Shown here piece by piece: positions 11,184 through 21,779 of a stretch of DNA of 64,000 nt; position 1 is the stretch's first letter; each line of letters starts with the position of its first letter. The stretch lies in the NCBI GenBank assembly GCA_964035795.1, contig OZ038324.1:434001-498000 (forward strand). Reading direction: 5' to 3'. Origin of the DNA: Pterobdella sp. o SKG-2022 (taxonomy: Eukaryota; Annelida; Clitellata; Hirudinida; Piscicolidae). The position numbers and the translations under genes are program-made. The notes under the pieces were generated by a model. That model was not told the DNA's origin and did no database searches. It worked only from the letters and a program-made list of their open reading frames with translations.

Positions 11184-13610
11184 TTATTTGTGGGTCTGCA
11201 AATGACTAAACAGTGCGATTGGCGTGAGGAAGCAAGTTTGGCACCGATGAGTAGAGAGTCTGTTTGGTGGACCTCTTCCAGCTTTGCGTCTCATTCTCTT
11301 CTCTTTTGCAGCATTTAACTTTTTTTCTTTTGAGAAAAGTGCACCATTGTGGATTGTTTTACGCCAGGCAGGTCTGTCAGATGCAGCTTTTTCCCACGTG
11401 AAAACGTCTAGGTTGAAGTCTTTCAGATGCGCCTTCAAGGAGTCTTTATAGCGTTTGCGTGAAGCTCCAACTTTTCTCCGACCATTTTTAAGCTGTCCGT
11501 AAAAAAGTTGTTTCAGAATTCTTGAGTCCGTCATACGAGAAACATGACCAGCCCATCGCATCTGTGCTTTACGAATCATCGTAACAACACTGGAAAGATT
11601 TGCTTTCTCTAGAACATCAGTGTTAGGAATCATATCATTCCAGCGTATGTTAAGAATCCTGCAAAGACATCGAGTATGGTACTTTTGAAGTTGTTTCTCG
11701 TGACGTTTGTAGATTGTCCATGTTTCACAGCCACAGAGTAGTGTGGTCAATACTACGGCTTTGTAGACTGATTTTCATAGACTGTGAAATTCGTCTTTTT
11801 TCTCAAACTTTTTTCCTCAAATTTCCAAAAGCCCAGCTGGCTATGGCGATTCGATTTTTGACCTCATCGTCAATGTTTGCACAGCGAGAAAGGGTGCTGC
11901 CAAGATAACTGAAGTTTTCTACTGCCTTTAGCCTTTGTTCCTTCACTGAAATGTGAGGTTCGTGGTAAGGGTTTTTTGGGACAAGCTGATACATCACTTC
12001 CGTTTTTTTTGATGTTGATGTTCAACCCAAAATTTTCAAAAGAAGATGAAAATTTGTCTACTCCTTGTTACATCTGATGCTCACTGATAGCGTTGAGCAC
12101 ACAATCATCAGCAAAGAGAAGGTCTCTAATTGAGGTTTCTGATTTTTGTGATTGCTTGTAAACGTCGGAGGTTGAAAAGTTTACCATCGCACCGATATGT
12201 GATAGGAATGCCATATGAACTGTCATTGAATGCTTCGGTTAGCATTGCTGAAAACACTATACTAAACAGTGCTGGAGCAAGAACACATCCTTGCTTTACT
12301 CCGTTTGTCACTTGGAAAGGCTCTGAGCTGCCACCATCATTAAGCACTCTAGCTACCATGCCGTCATGAAAAAGACTGATAATCTTCACAAATTTTCCTG
12401 AACAGCCAAACTTTGCTAAGATCTTCTATAACCCATTTCTGCTCACTGAATCAAATGCTTTAGTGAGGTCGACGAAAGTCATAAAGAGATCTTGTTGTTC
12501 CATACATTTTTCTTGAATTTGACGAGCTGACGAGCTACAAAGATCATGTCAATTTTTCCTCGACCGGCTCGGAATCCGCATTGACTCTTAGGTAGGTGAC
12601 CCTGCTCGAGTTGCTTCAGTAAGCGGTTCAAAAGAACACGAGCCAAGCCTTTTCCTGCAATTGAAAAAAGAGAAATACCTCTGTGGTTGTCGCATGATCG
12701 TTTGTTTCCTTTTCTCTTGTATATGTGCACAATCGTAGCGTCTTTAAATTTTTGTGGAAGCGTTTTTTTTTCCCAGTGAAATTGAAACAAATCAGTGAGT
12801 TTTCTGATAAGCAGTGTCACCAGCTTTGAATACCTCTGCCGGTATAGCGTCAGCACCTGGTGCTTTACCTACTGACAATTGTTTAAAAGCTCTAGTGACC
12901 TTCTCTAAAGATGGAAGGGCATCAAGTTCTTTGTTTATTGTGACTTGAGGTAGGCGATGAATAGCTTCGTCACATATCTTTGATGGTCGATTGAGGACGC
13001 TATTAAAATGTTCGGCCCATCTTTCCAAGATCCCCTTTTTGTCAATGATCAATTTTGAGCCATCCGCACTGAGTATAGGTGTGCTTCCTAATGTCCACGG
13101 TGCATAGAGGCACTTGAGAGAGTCATAGAAGTGCTTCATGTCGTGTCTATCCGCAAAACTTTGAATCTCGTCAGCTTTTTGGCTGAGCCACGCATTTTGC
13201 AAAAGTCGGAGCTTTTTTTGAACATCTTTGCGTTTATTGATATAGGCATTTTATTTTGTTACTTGCACATCGCGTTGGGCTTTGGATTTGACAATGATGA
13301 AGTCAATGAGATGCCAATTCCTTGATCGGGGGTGCATCCAAGATGCCTTGTTGCGTGTTGGAAGTCGGAACATAGTGTTGGTAATAGTGAGTCCATGAGA
13401 TATGCAGATTTTTAGCAGTCGTAAACCGTTGCTATTGCATTTTCCAATTCCATGATGACCTAGAACTCCTTGCCAAGCCTGGTAGTCTTTACCAACACGA
13501 GCGTTGAAATCGCCGAGTAGAATGAGTTTATCCGACTTTGAAACAGTGGAAATGAGGATTGCCAGTTTTTCATAGAATTTATCCTTTACGTCATCTGTAT
13601 TAGTCATAGT
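11184..13610 (-). mobile_element. RTE-like LINE with C-terminal C2H2 zinc finger (copy 1)
   Basis: On − (right to left): endonuclease C-terminal half 13607–13251 (LILLGDFNARVGKDYQAW; WMHPRSRNWHLIDFIIVK); linker 13202–12792 (ERWAEHFNSVLNRPS; GKAPGADAIPAEVFK); RT 12856–12126 (YKRKGNKRSCDNHRGISL; SQCGFRAGRG; VKQGCVLAPALFS); FSYLGSTLS at 11997–11803; and the tail 11750–11184 (CETWTIYKRHEKQL; MRWAGHVSRM) ending in a C2H2 finger (CQTC, then HLQTH). Five or more frames are used, so it is inactive. The first half of the endonuclease is absent (5' truncated at about 13610). The same family recurs at 14905–17110 and 32590–36290. Confidence 0.85.
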
Positions 13611-13619
13611 ACTTACAAT

Positions 13620-14329
13620 TCTATTATTATCACATATTAAAGTAAATCTGAAAAATTAATATAATTTTTTTGTCTTTTTGGGATGTTAGTCTTATAAAAA
13701 ATTCTTAATCTATTCTCAGTTTTCAGACATTAGGATGTCTCTAAAAAGTTTATTCTATTTGGAGATTTGCGATCCTACTTAATAGACGTTCGGGAAGTAT
13801 TGAGTTAACCCTATAGTAAGTGTTATATTTTCAAAGCACGATATCGTTGTTTGTATCGGTCGAATATTTTTGAAAGTTTGAACATACGTTTTTCAAACTA
13901 TACTTAGGTGCTCACAGTGCACATTTGAAATCAACTGCTATACGAAAACGTTTTTTCGCTTTAAACTCAAATTTAAAAAATTTTATATTTTTAGTATAAT
14001 TATTGTTTCAACAAAGTAATATATTTTTTCAAAATATATAATAGAAAACGATCAGAGTTCATATTTATCTAATATATAATATTTTTGTAATAAACCATGA
14101 TGAAATCATTTGTAAAGTTTTCTATTGAATTTCAAAAAATTAAAAATTTTATTCATAATGAAATAGGGTTCACAATTTTTAAAGTCATTTTCACAATTAA
14201 GTTTTTAGTAATTAAATGCTCATTTTGCGTGAGCATTGAAGAAAGTTCAGGCAATTTTGATTAGACAATAATGGTAAACAAAATAATAGGATAATATATA
14301 AAATAAATAAAAATGTATAAAAATAAATA
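13620..14329. other. AT-rich stretch, nothing recognised
   Basis: About 700 bases of very AT-rich sequence with no coherent open frame. It could be the remnant of an older repeat; I see no defining motif. Confidence 0.4.
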
Positions 14330-14944
14330 CAGTATAAATCAAAAGTCAGTGGACAACTTTAAATTTTAAATTAAGATTAAATTAAGCTACTTAAAGTTAT
14401 TTAAATAATTTCAAATTCATAAATGTTATAAAAAATCATGTATTAAACAATTTTCAACCTCGAAAGGTTTTAAAAGTTTAGATGATGAATAGTAAAGCAA
14501 TAAAAACCATAAAATTGAGATTTATGTAATTGGGGGGTCGTCATCTTTTAACCTTATTTAATCTAAATGTTTAAACGATGGGCTGTAAAATAGTATACCA
14601 TTTGAAAGTTACATAAATACCTTAACTGATAATCCTGAAAAATTTTGAAAATGTCTAAAAGACCTTTCTATACAACTGAACAAAGAGCGAAGATTGTTGC
14701 CTTATTGGAAGAAGGCTACACAATCCGTGAAATTGTAGATAAGCTAGAAGTGAGTAAGTCAGGAATTGATGAATCCCTTAAAGGTTATGAAACAAAAGAT
14801 GATTTGGCTCAAAAGTCGCGCACGGGTCGTCCAAGATTAACAACACAGCGAGAAGATCGACATCTGAAGCGACTGAGTTTTGAAAATCGATTTTCTACTT
14901 CCAGTCAGCTGCAAAAAAATATAGAAAATATTACGTCTTTATAA
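14330..14944 (+). mobile_element. Tc1/mariner element, 5' end with transposase DNA-binding domain
   Basis: The frame 14645–14944 (ATG at 14651) begins MSKRPFYTTEQRAKIVALLE, continues through the paired-like helix-turn-helix (YTIREIVDKLEVSKS) and the GRPRLTT linker, and ends with KRLSFENRFSTSS, the start of the second HTH. This is the first ~90 residues of a Tc1-type transposase; the DDE catalytic domain is missing. About 320 bases upstream, TA followed by CAGTATAAATCAAAAGTC at 14330 looks like a Tc1 terminal inverted repeat. The element is cut at about 14930, where the next LINE's 3' end (− strand) begins. Confidence 0.75.
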
Positions 14945-15972
14945 CGCCTCTTTAGTCCTCTTCTGTCCCGGTGGCTAGTGGAGAGCTCACTATACAAGAT
15001 CATCTTGGGTAAGCGATAATCGCCCATTCTGGAGACATGTTCTGCCCAGCGTAGCTGTGACTTCATTAGCGTGGTTTCAATACTAGTGATCTCCGCTTGT
15101 TTAAAAACCTCAACATTTGTGACGTAATCGCTCCATTGAATGTTGAGAATAATGCGGAGACAGCGCTGGTGGAAACGCTCTAGAAGCCGCACGTTGTGAC
15201 GATAAGTTACCCATGCTTCAGAGCCGTACAGTAGGGTGGTGAGTATGACGGCTCTGTATACGCCGACCTTGGTGCCCTTCTTCAGATGCTTGTTTTTTCA
15301 GACTTTTTTGTACAGTTTGCCAAAAGCGTTGTTTGACTTGTTCAGTCTGTTGTTTATTTCTCTGTCAATCTTGGCATTTGATGTGATTTCGCAGCCCAAG
15401 TAGGTGAACTGGTGGGCGGTCTTCAACTCAGTCTCTCCAATGGTGATATGAGGAAGGCGATACTCTTCTTGAGGTGCAGGCTGGTGGAGAATTTCCGTTT
15501 TTTTCAGATTGACCTCGAAACCAAAGAGCTGGGCAGTTTCTGCAAAGCAGGATGTCAGGTGCTGCAAGGCTCTTTCGGTATGTGCAACGAGGGCAGAGTC
15601 GTCGGCAAATAGAAGGTCTCGAACTAACTGCTCACAAGTCTTTGTGTGGGCCTGCAACCTCCTAAGGTTGAATAGACTGTCATCGAAGCAATAACGAATG
15701 TATACAGCATTTTCATCGTCAAGGTCTTCCATGGCCTGTTTGAGCATCATGCTGAATAGGATGCTGAGCAGAGTTGGAGCAGAACACAACCTTGCTTCAC
15801 ACCATTGACAATGGGGAAGGGCTTAGAGATGTCACTGTTCAACCTAACTTGGCCGTGCTGGTCTTCATGCAGCTGGATGATCATACTGAGGAATTTTGGG
15901 AGACAGCCGAGGCGCTCCATGATTAGCCAAAGGCCTTTTCTGCTCACCGTGTCAAACGCCTTTATCTTCTCA
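14905..15972 (-). mobile_element. RTE-like LINE (copy 2), RT and C-terminal part
   Basis: On −: 15986–15747 (KAFDTVSRKGLW; VNGVKQGCVL), 15789–15298 (LLFADDSALVAHTERALQHL with the catalytic F-A-D-D; FTYLGCEITSNAKID) and 15192–14905 (LERFHQRCLRIILNIQW; LRWAEHVSRM). Same family as copy 1. The C-terminal zinc finger is lost where it meets the mariner stub. The 5' half continues at 16400–17110 beyond a nested insertion. Frameshifts within the RT show that it is dead. Confidence 0.85.
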
Positions 15973-16410
15973 CTATTATTTATCATCTTTTTTATTTATT
16001 TTTTTTATTGATTTCATTTCATTTCTTTTTTTTTGCTCAAGACCAACAAATTTTCATAATCTCGAGACTAAAACTCCATGATAAAACTGAACTTATAGAA
16101 ACTAAAATAATTAAGCTTATACACAAAATAAAATTGAAAAAAAATATACATCTATATATATATGAAAAAATAAAAATAACAAAAAGAAGAATAATTATAC
16201 ATAAAAATAGCAATTATAGGAATAATTTTCTAAAAATAATTCGAGATAAAATACTTTAGTTAAGTATCTTCAGAAATTATTACCGGAATTTTTGTTGTTT
16301 TCATCTTCCATAAGCTGGATAATTCTCTGACCAATTCTCGGTATTCATTTATTTTTTCTTTTTCTTTCATTTTTTTTCGAATATCTCCTGGTATAGCTAT
16401 GTCTATGATA
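15973..16410 (-). mobile_element. LINE 3' end nested inside RTE copy 2
   Basis: Read on −, 16410–16270 encodes GDIRKKMKEKEKINEYREL and SSLWKMK...IPVII, the typical basic C-terminus of a LINE polyprotein, then a stop, an AT-rich 3' UTR and an A-rich tail ending near 15973. Both flanks are parts of one RTE copy (KAFDTVSRKGL on the left, GDFNA box on the right), so this element inserted into it later. The coding end matches 19556–19655 (+). The UTR matches 36460–36720 (+). Confidence 0.75.
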
Positions 16411-17140
16411 TAACATTTTGGCCCACACTAGCATTGAAATCACCAAGAATTAAGATCTTATCGTCTGCAGAGATGCTCCTGTAGACTGCCTTCTTTTGGG
16501 AGGCGAACTTCACTGAGAGCAGCAATATCAATATTGAGCTTAGACAGTTCGTGCGCAATTAGGGCCGAGCAACGTGCAGGTCGGTTGCTGCCGGTTATAT
16601 CAAGCATGGTTCTGATGTTCCAGCAAGCCAGTTTCATTGTTTTGACATCTTTATATGTAGATGCGTATCTTTCTTTTTTTAGTGATTTTTGACCGCGTGG
16701 AAAGATGCCCGTTGACCGCGGTTAGCCCACTGGGGGGGAATGAGAGACGAGCTTTGGTTAGAGCACCTTTTCTAGATCCCTCTCCGCGTGAAGCAAGCAG
16801 TGCGTCTCTAGATAAGGCTGCTTGGTCGTTCAGGGTTCTTGCTGGGTGATGCTGTCGTCTCTGTGTCAGCATCAGACGACCAATATCCTGAACCGCCCGC
16901 ATGCAGGATTGGGACTGCGGCTTCTAGTGACATCTACACCTGCCGTTTTTGCTTCTTTCCTATCGCTACAGGGCTTGGTAAAGAACGAGGGCATGTCCTT
17001 CGATACCAGCGCAATCGATTTTTTTAGGTGGAGTTCAGTGTGCGCAGTCTTGGCCCCACCCTTTACGAGGTCGTAGGTTTTACATCAGACTGTCCTTGTC
17101 CTAGATGAATGGCCTGCCAAGGCTAAAGAGTTTCATCTAC
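16411..17140 (-). mobile_element. RTE-like LINE (copy 2), endonuclease start and 5' UTR
   Basis: On −, the endonuclease GDFNA box is visible at 16430–16470 and the endonuclease N-terminal part at about 16490–16640. 16690–17110 is a non-coding leader that aligns with 35740–36000 of copy 3 (shared blocks such as CACCTTTTCTAG...CCCT and the GCTGCTT...TCAGG segment). The copy was therefore close to full length before the nested insertion. Confidence 0.7.
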
Positions 17141-17164
17141 CCAATAATAATAATTATAATATAA

Positions 17165-19411
17165 TCTGATCATTTCCTTATTTCGTGCCGTCTTAACCTC
17201 GTACGGCCCCACCTTTCACCTCATCGTGTCACTTCTCGGTCTTTCAGGAATCTCAACTTGGCCGGCTTTGGAAAGGATGTCAATTCTATAAGCGATTTAC
17301 TTATTAATTCTCCAATCTCTAAGGTTGATGACTTTGTTAGTTCCATGGACAAATTGTTTCTTTCGCTGATGAATACTCATGCTCCTTTACGCAGTCATAC
17401 TTTTCGCCCCAGCTTGCATTCACACTTTCATCTGTCTGAAAATGCTCTCTCTGCCAAACGCCGAAGAAGGAAAATCGAGAGACAGATATCCAGTCTCCGA
17501 AAGCTTTGTGTGCAAGTCCCCGATGATCTTTTACAGGAATTCCGTATTTCACGTAAACTCGCCCGCGCCGCCATTAACAAGTCACGTGCTGATTATCTTA
17601 ATCTATCGCTATCTTCAGCGACACCTAACTCCAAAGCCTTTTGGAAAACGGCGAACTCCATACTTCACAGGTCTCCTCCACTTCCTCCACGGACTTCTGC
17701 GGAATATGATCTTTTTGTTGAAAACTTTAGCGCTTTTTTCAAGACTAAGATTGAGTTGATTCATAGCTCGTTACCGATCACTAATCTTCCCCGTCAGCCC
17801 TCCTTAACTGACAGTGATCAATCAAATCTCTCATTTTTCTCACCTCCTAGTGTTGACGAAATCATCAAATTGATCAATTCTCTCCCAAATAAATCCTCAC
17901 CTTTAGATATAATCCCTGTTTTCCTGCTGAAGCAGTTTTCCGGCATCTTCGCCTCCATTATATGCAAACTTTCGGCTCTTTCCTTTTCACAGGGTATTTT
18001 TCCAACTTCTTTCAAAACGGCGCAGATAACCCCTTTACTGAAAAAATATAATCTAGACCCCATGCAACCATCCAATTATCGTCCAATTTCAAACCTCAGC
18101 ACCATCTCAAAGATCTTAGAAAGGGTTGTTCTCAAGAGATTATCCTCTCATGTTTCTGTACTGCGTAACTTCAACCTTTTCCAGTCGGCGTATCGCTCAC
18201 ATCACTCAACGGAAACTGCGCTTTTGTACATCACTGACAGCCTCCGCAATATCTGTGCTACCGGGTCTGCGGCCGTCTTAGTGTCTTTAGATATTTCAGC
18301 AGCTTTTGACACCATTAATCATCCCAATATGCTGCATATCCTTGAAGTCTACTTTCACATTTCTGGCATTGCTTTATCCTGGTTTCAGTCCTATCTTTCC
18401 GAACGCAAGCAATTTGTTAAGATAAGCTGCTCTTCTTCTACCCCTGTCTCCCTTCGTTTTGGTGTTCCTCAAGGTTCTGTTCTTGGGCCCATACTCTTTT
18501 CTCTTTATACTTCTCCTATTAGCGAGATCATACAGAAGCACGACGTTCTATATCATCAGTTTGCTGATGATATTACCCTCTTTACAGGCGCCTCCTACCT
18601 TGATCCTCATCCCAGCCTCACTAAGATATCTGAATGCATCACTGAGCTCAATCTTTGGTTTTCTAACAATCACCTCATGTTGAATCCTAACAAAAGCGAA
18701 GTGATGTTTGTCGGCAGTCCCATACTCCTTTCCAAATCCAATCTTCCCACTGAAGTAATCTTTGACGGCACTACTCTTTCCGTAACGTCCAAACTGAAGA
18801 TACTAGGTGTAACTCTTGATTCTAGACTCAACTACACACACTTTGTCTCTCAGATCATACAATCATCCAACTTTCATCTCCATGCGATCAGACAGGCACG
18901 CAAGTTCCTACCCTCTGACACTGCCGTTGCTCTGATCATCTCTTTAGTTCTTTCAAGGATTGATTACTGTAACTCTCTTCTTTGTCGACTCCCGAACTGT
19001 CTTATTTCTAAGTTGCAATCTCTCCAAAATCGCGCTGCTAAAACCGCTCTTCAAGCCGACTACTATTCTTCATCTCACACCTGTCTTGATCGCCTCCATT
19101 GGCTGCCGGTCGTACTAAGAGCCCAGTTCAAGTTGTTATGGCTCACGGCTAACATCTTATATTTTAATCAGCCGGCTTATTTATATGACCGTCTTTTCAT
19201 TAGATAGACTCCTGAGTCTCTCAGGTCTTCCAACTCTGGTTTATGCCTACATCAGCCTGTCTCTTCTAAACCTTTCTTACATCGCTCCTTCTCGCATATT
19301 GCCCCTCACTTATGGAACTCTCTTCCACTTAATGTCCGTCTTTCACCTTCTCTTAAAATTTTTCGCAAGCGTTTAAAAACGCATCTTTATAGCCAAATTT
19401 CTTTCTCATAG
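17165..19411 (+). CDS. CR1/L2-like LINE polyprotein (linker, RT, C-terminal domain), one in-frame stop
   Basis: Retrotransposon reverse transcriptase that would copy its own mRNA at a nicked target. The frame is open from the truncation point (about 17165, SDHFLISCRLNL, the endonuclease S-D-H end) to TAG at 19205–19207. It then continues in the same frame through HRSFSHIAPHLWNSLPLNVR and FRKRLKTHLYS to TAG at 19409–19411. Counted from 17258: DPMQPSNYRPISNLSTISK at about 268–286, SLDISAAFDTINH at about 343–355, GVPQGSVLGPILF at about 401, catalytic FADD at about 435 and LHWLPVVLRAQFKLL at about 617. No frameshift appears over 2.2 kb, so it is a young, 5'-truncated copy with a single premature stop. 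The first frame begins without an ATG because the 5' end is missing. Confidence 0.92.
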
Positions 19412-19540
19412 CCCTTCTGATTAGAACAGCGCCTCTGCAGCAAACCTAGTTTGCAAACTGCGCGCCCTACAAATAAAATAATAATAATAATAATAATAAT
19501 GCTAATAATTATAATAATAATAATAAAAATAATAATAGAA
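19412..19540 (+). repeat. 3' UTR and (AAT)n tail of the CR1/L2-like LINE
   Basis: The short UTR ends GCGCCCTACAAATAAAATAA followed by (TAA)n/(AAT)n to about 19540, the usual simple-repeat terminus of L2/CR1-type LINEs. The 5' truncation point at about 17150–17165 is also preceded by AATAATAATAATT, consistent with insertion at an AAT-rich target. Confidence 0.75.
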
Positions 19541-19555
19541 GATCAGGAAAAAATG

Positions 19556-20270
19556 TTATATCATAGACATAGCTATACCAGGAGATATTCGAACAAAAAT
19601 AAAAGAAAAAGAAAAAATAAATGAATACCGAGAATTGGCTAGAAAATTATCCAGCTTATGGAAGGTGAAAACAACAGTTATCTAATAAAAAGTAAAACTT
19701 ATAAAAATAACATTAGACACAAAAATAGCTTTGATATCGAAAATTCTAGAACAAATAAAAAACTATTATCACTAACTACTCAAGGACCAAAAAATTGGAA
19801 CAAATTACTCCAAAATATACAAAATTATCAATCACTAAGTTCCTTTAAAAAATTAGTTAAAAATTTTCCTTTCTCAAAATAATATCCTTAAGTCTTCCCT
19901 TTTACTACGGTATCTATAGATACCCTGAAGGTGAATCCAATTCTGATAAATACAAAATTACTTATATTTATCTTTGCTAATAGCTATAACATTAACTCTT
20001 TCCTTCGTTTTCTGTTTTTTTTTTAACTCTTATCGCATTATTATTACCTCATCTTATGATATGTTTAATTACAATTTCATTTCAAATAAAATTTACACAT
20101 TAAATTGCTCATCACCTTATAAAACAAGTCATTTTTAACTGTTTTTATTTCTGTTAAATATTTTAGCCGTCATTATCTGTACCGCAATTATTTCACAAAC
20201 TTTTCATACATTGTCATTTGTATACTATCATTTTTGCTCAAATAAAAGACATCTTGTTTAAAAAAAATGC
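19556..20270 (+). mobile_element. Two LINE 3'-end fragments joined
   Basis: 19556–19655 encodes IIDIAIPGDIRTKIKEKEK...WKVKTTVI, the C-terminus of the LINE type also nested at 15973–16410. It runs into 19658–19882, whose translation ends TTQGPKNWNKLLQNIQNYQ and SLSSFKKLVK, the C-terminus of a different LINE class (the GPKxWNxL motif). The remainder to about 20270 is AT-rich 3' UTR-like sequence ending in ATAAAAGACATCTTG plus an A run. This is a chimeric scar of successive insertions. Confidence 0.65.
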
Positions 20271-20271
20271 A

Positions 20272-21615
20272 GAAATGTTTGTTATATTTGTTTGTGTGCT
20301 ATATTATATTTCTGGGTAAAGAAGTTCCAAGCAGCACAAAGCTGTTTTAAATTGGACCAATCATAGGCTTTGAAAAATGTTAGTTTTTTTTTCTTGAAAA
20401 TATTCATGTATCATAATGTTTAAATATTCACAGATTGTACAAAAAGCTCTGTTAGTTGATAAATGTTAGGATTTTTTTTATAAAACTTCTAAAAATGATT
20501 ATTTCAGTATTTTCACATTTTTTTTGGAGTTCTATGATTGGTTCATCAACTAGCCTAAAGCTATTCAATACCTTTTGCGTGATCGCGAAATGCATGTTAT
20601 TTCTGGGTAGTACTTGTTTGTACACTGTTGCCGTGAGTTTTTAGCACAAAGCTTTTCTCTGATCAAGTGGTTTGTTCAATAGCACTTTTTTAGTGTTATT
20701 CTAGATGTTTGTTATATTTGTTTGTGTGCCTTATTATGTTTGCGGGCAGTGCTTTTGTTGCCGTAAATATTTAGCACAGAGCTGATCAGATGAGTAGACT
20801 CACAGTGGTGTCAAGAGTTAATCATTGGTTTTGGAAAAAAAGTATTTTGGTAAGTTTGGTGTTTGATAAAAAGGTATAAATATATATTTATATATGTATA
20901 GAAAAATTTAGATAAAGAACAATAAAATAAATTAATTAAATTAAATTGGAAAAAATGAAGTAGATTTAATGAAAATAAATAGGAAAAAAACGTAAATAAG
21001 ACAATAATTGTATGAGTGAAATTTCAAAAGTATGGTTGCCTAAGAAACGGAAAAATGAGTACTTCATGATATATATGAATTTATCATTATTATTATGCTT
21101 ATTATTATTATTATTCTAATTTGTTTTCTTATTAATATTATTCAACTAATTCAAAGCTATTAATTTTTTTTAAAAAGTTCAAAGGTTAGTATTTATCATT
21201 ATTATTATCCTTTTGAAGGATTTTCTCTCATAAGAGTAACTTTTTTGCAAGTTAGTGAATACATTCTCAATTGAACTTCAATAAATATCTCTATAAAATA
21301 CTAAATAACATTTTTAAAAAAACAATTAATCATATGTTGGAACATAGTTTGATATTCTTTGACTAAAAAACATTTTTCTACAATTTGATATTTTACTTTC
21401 AAAACCTAAATAATTCATATTTTTGAGATTTTTTTTCTCCAAATTAAAATTTAGATTTTTCTATATACTTTTGTTAATAAGATTACAAGTTGTAAGAGTG
21501 ATTTATATAAAATTGTACTTGAATTTTTATTTTTTCACAATTTCTGAAATACTCAAAAATTCTAAATACAAGCGTTGAATAATACATACCAGTTATACCT
21601 AACACCATAATAAAA
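20272..21615 (+). repeat. Composite non-coding repeat, copy A (modules Z, X, Y)
   Basis: Three modules recur elsewhere. Z (about 20310–20600) matches 55597–55850 on the opposite strand and partly 24270–24345. X (about 20706–21160; ATGTTTGTTATATTTGTTTG..., GAGTACTTCATGATATA) matches 36858–37360 in the same orientation. Y (about 21172–21610) matches 37361–37790 in the opposite orientation. No coding capacity. Probably a non-autonomous DNA element or a tandem of such elements. Confidence 0.65.
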
Positions 21616-21779
21616 ATGAAATATAATAAAAAAATTATAAATTTATCCCTACTGAGAACTTTTCAATTACCCCACAAACAAGGCAATCCTCCCCGAATGC
21701 CTCGATGGTGAAGCTCATTGCTCTGTAGATCTTTCTGAGGAGGCCTCTTATGCCAATCTCAACTTCTCCATTGTGAGTA

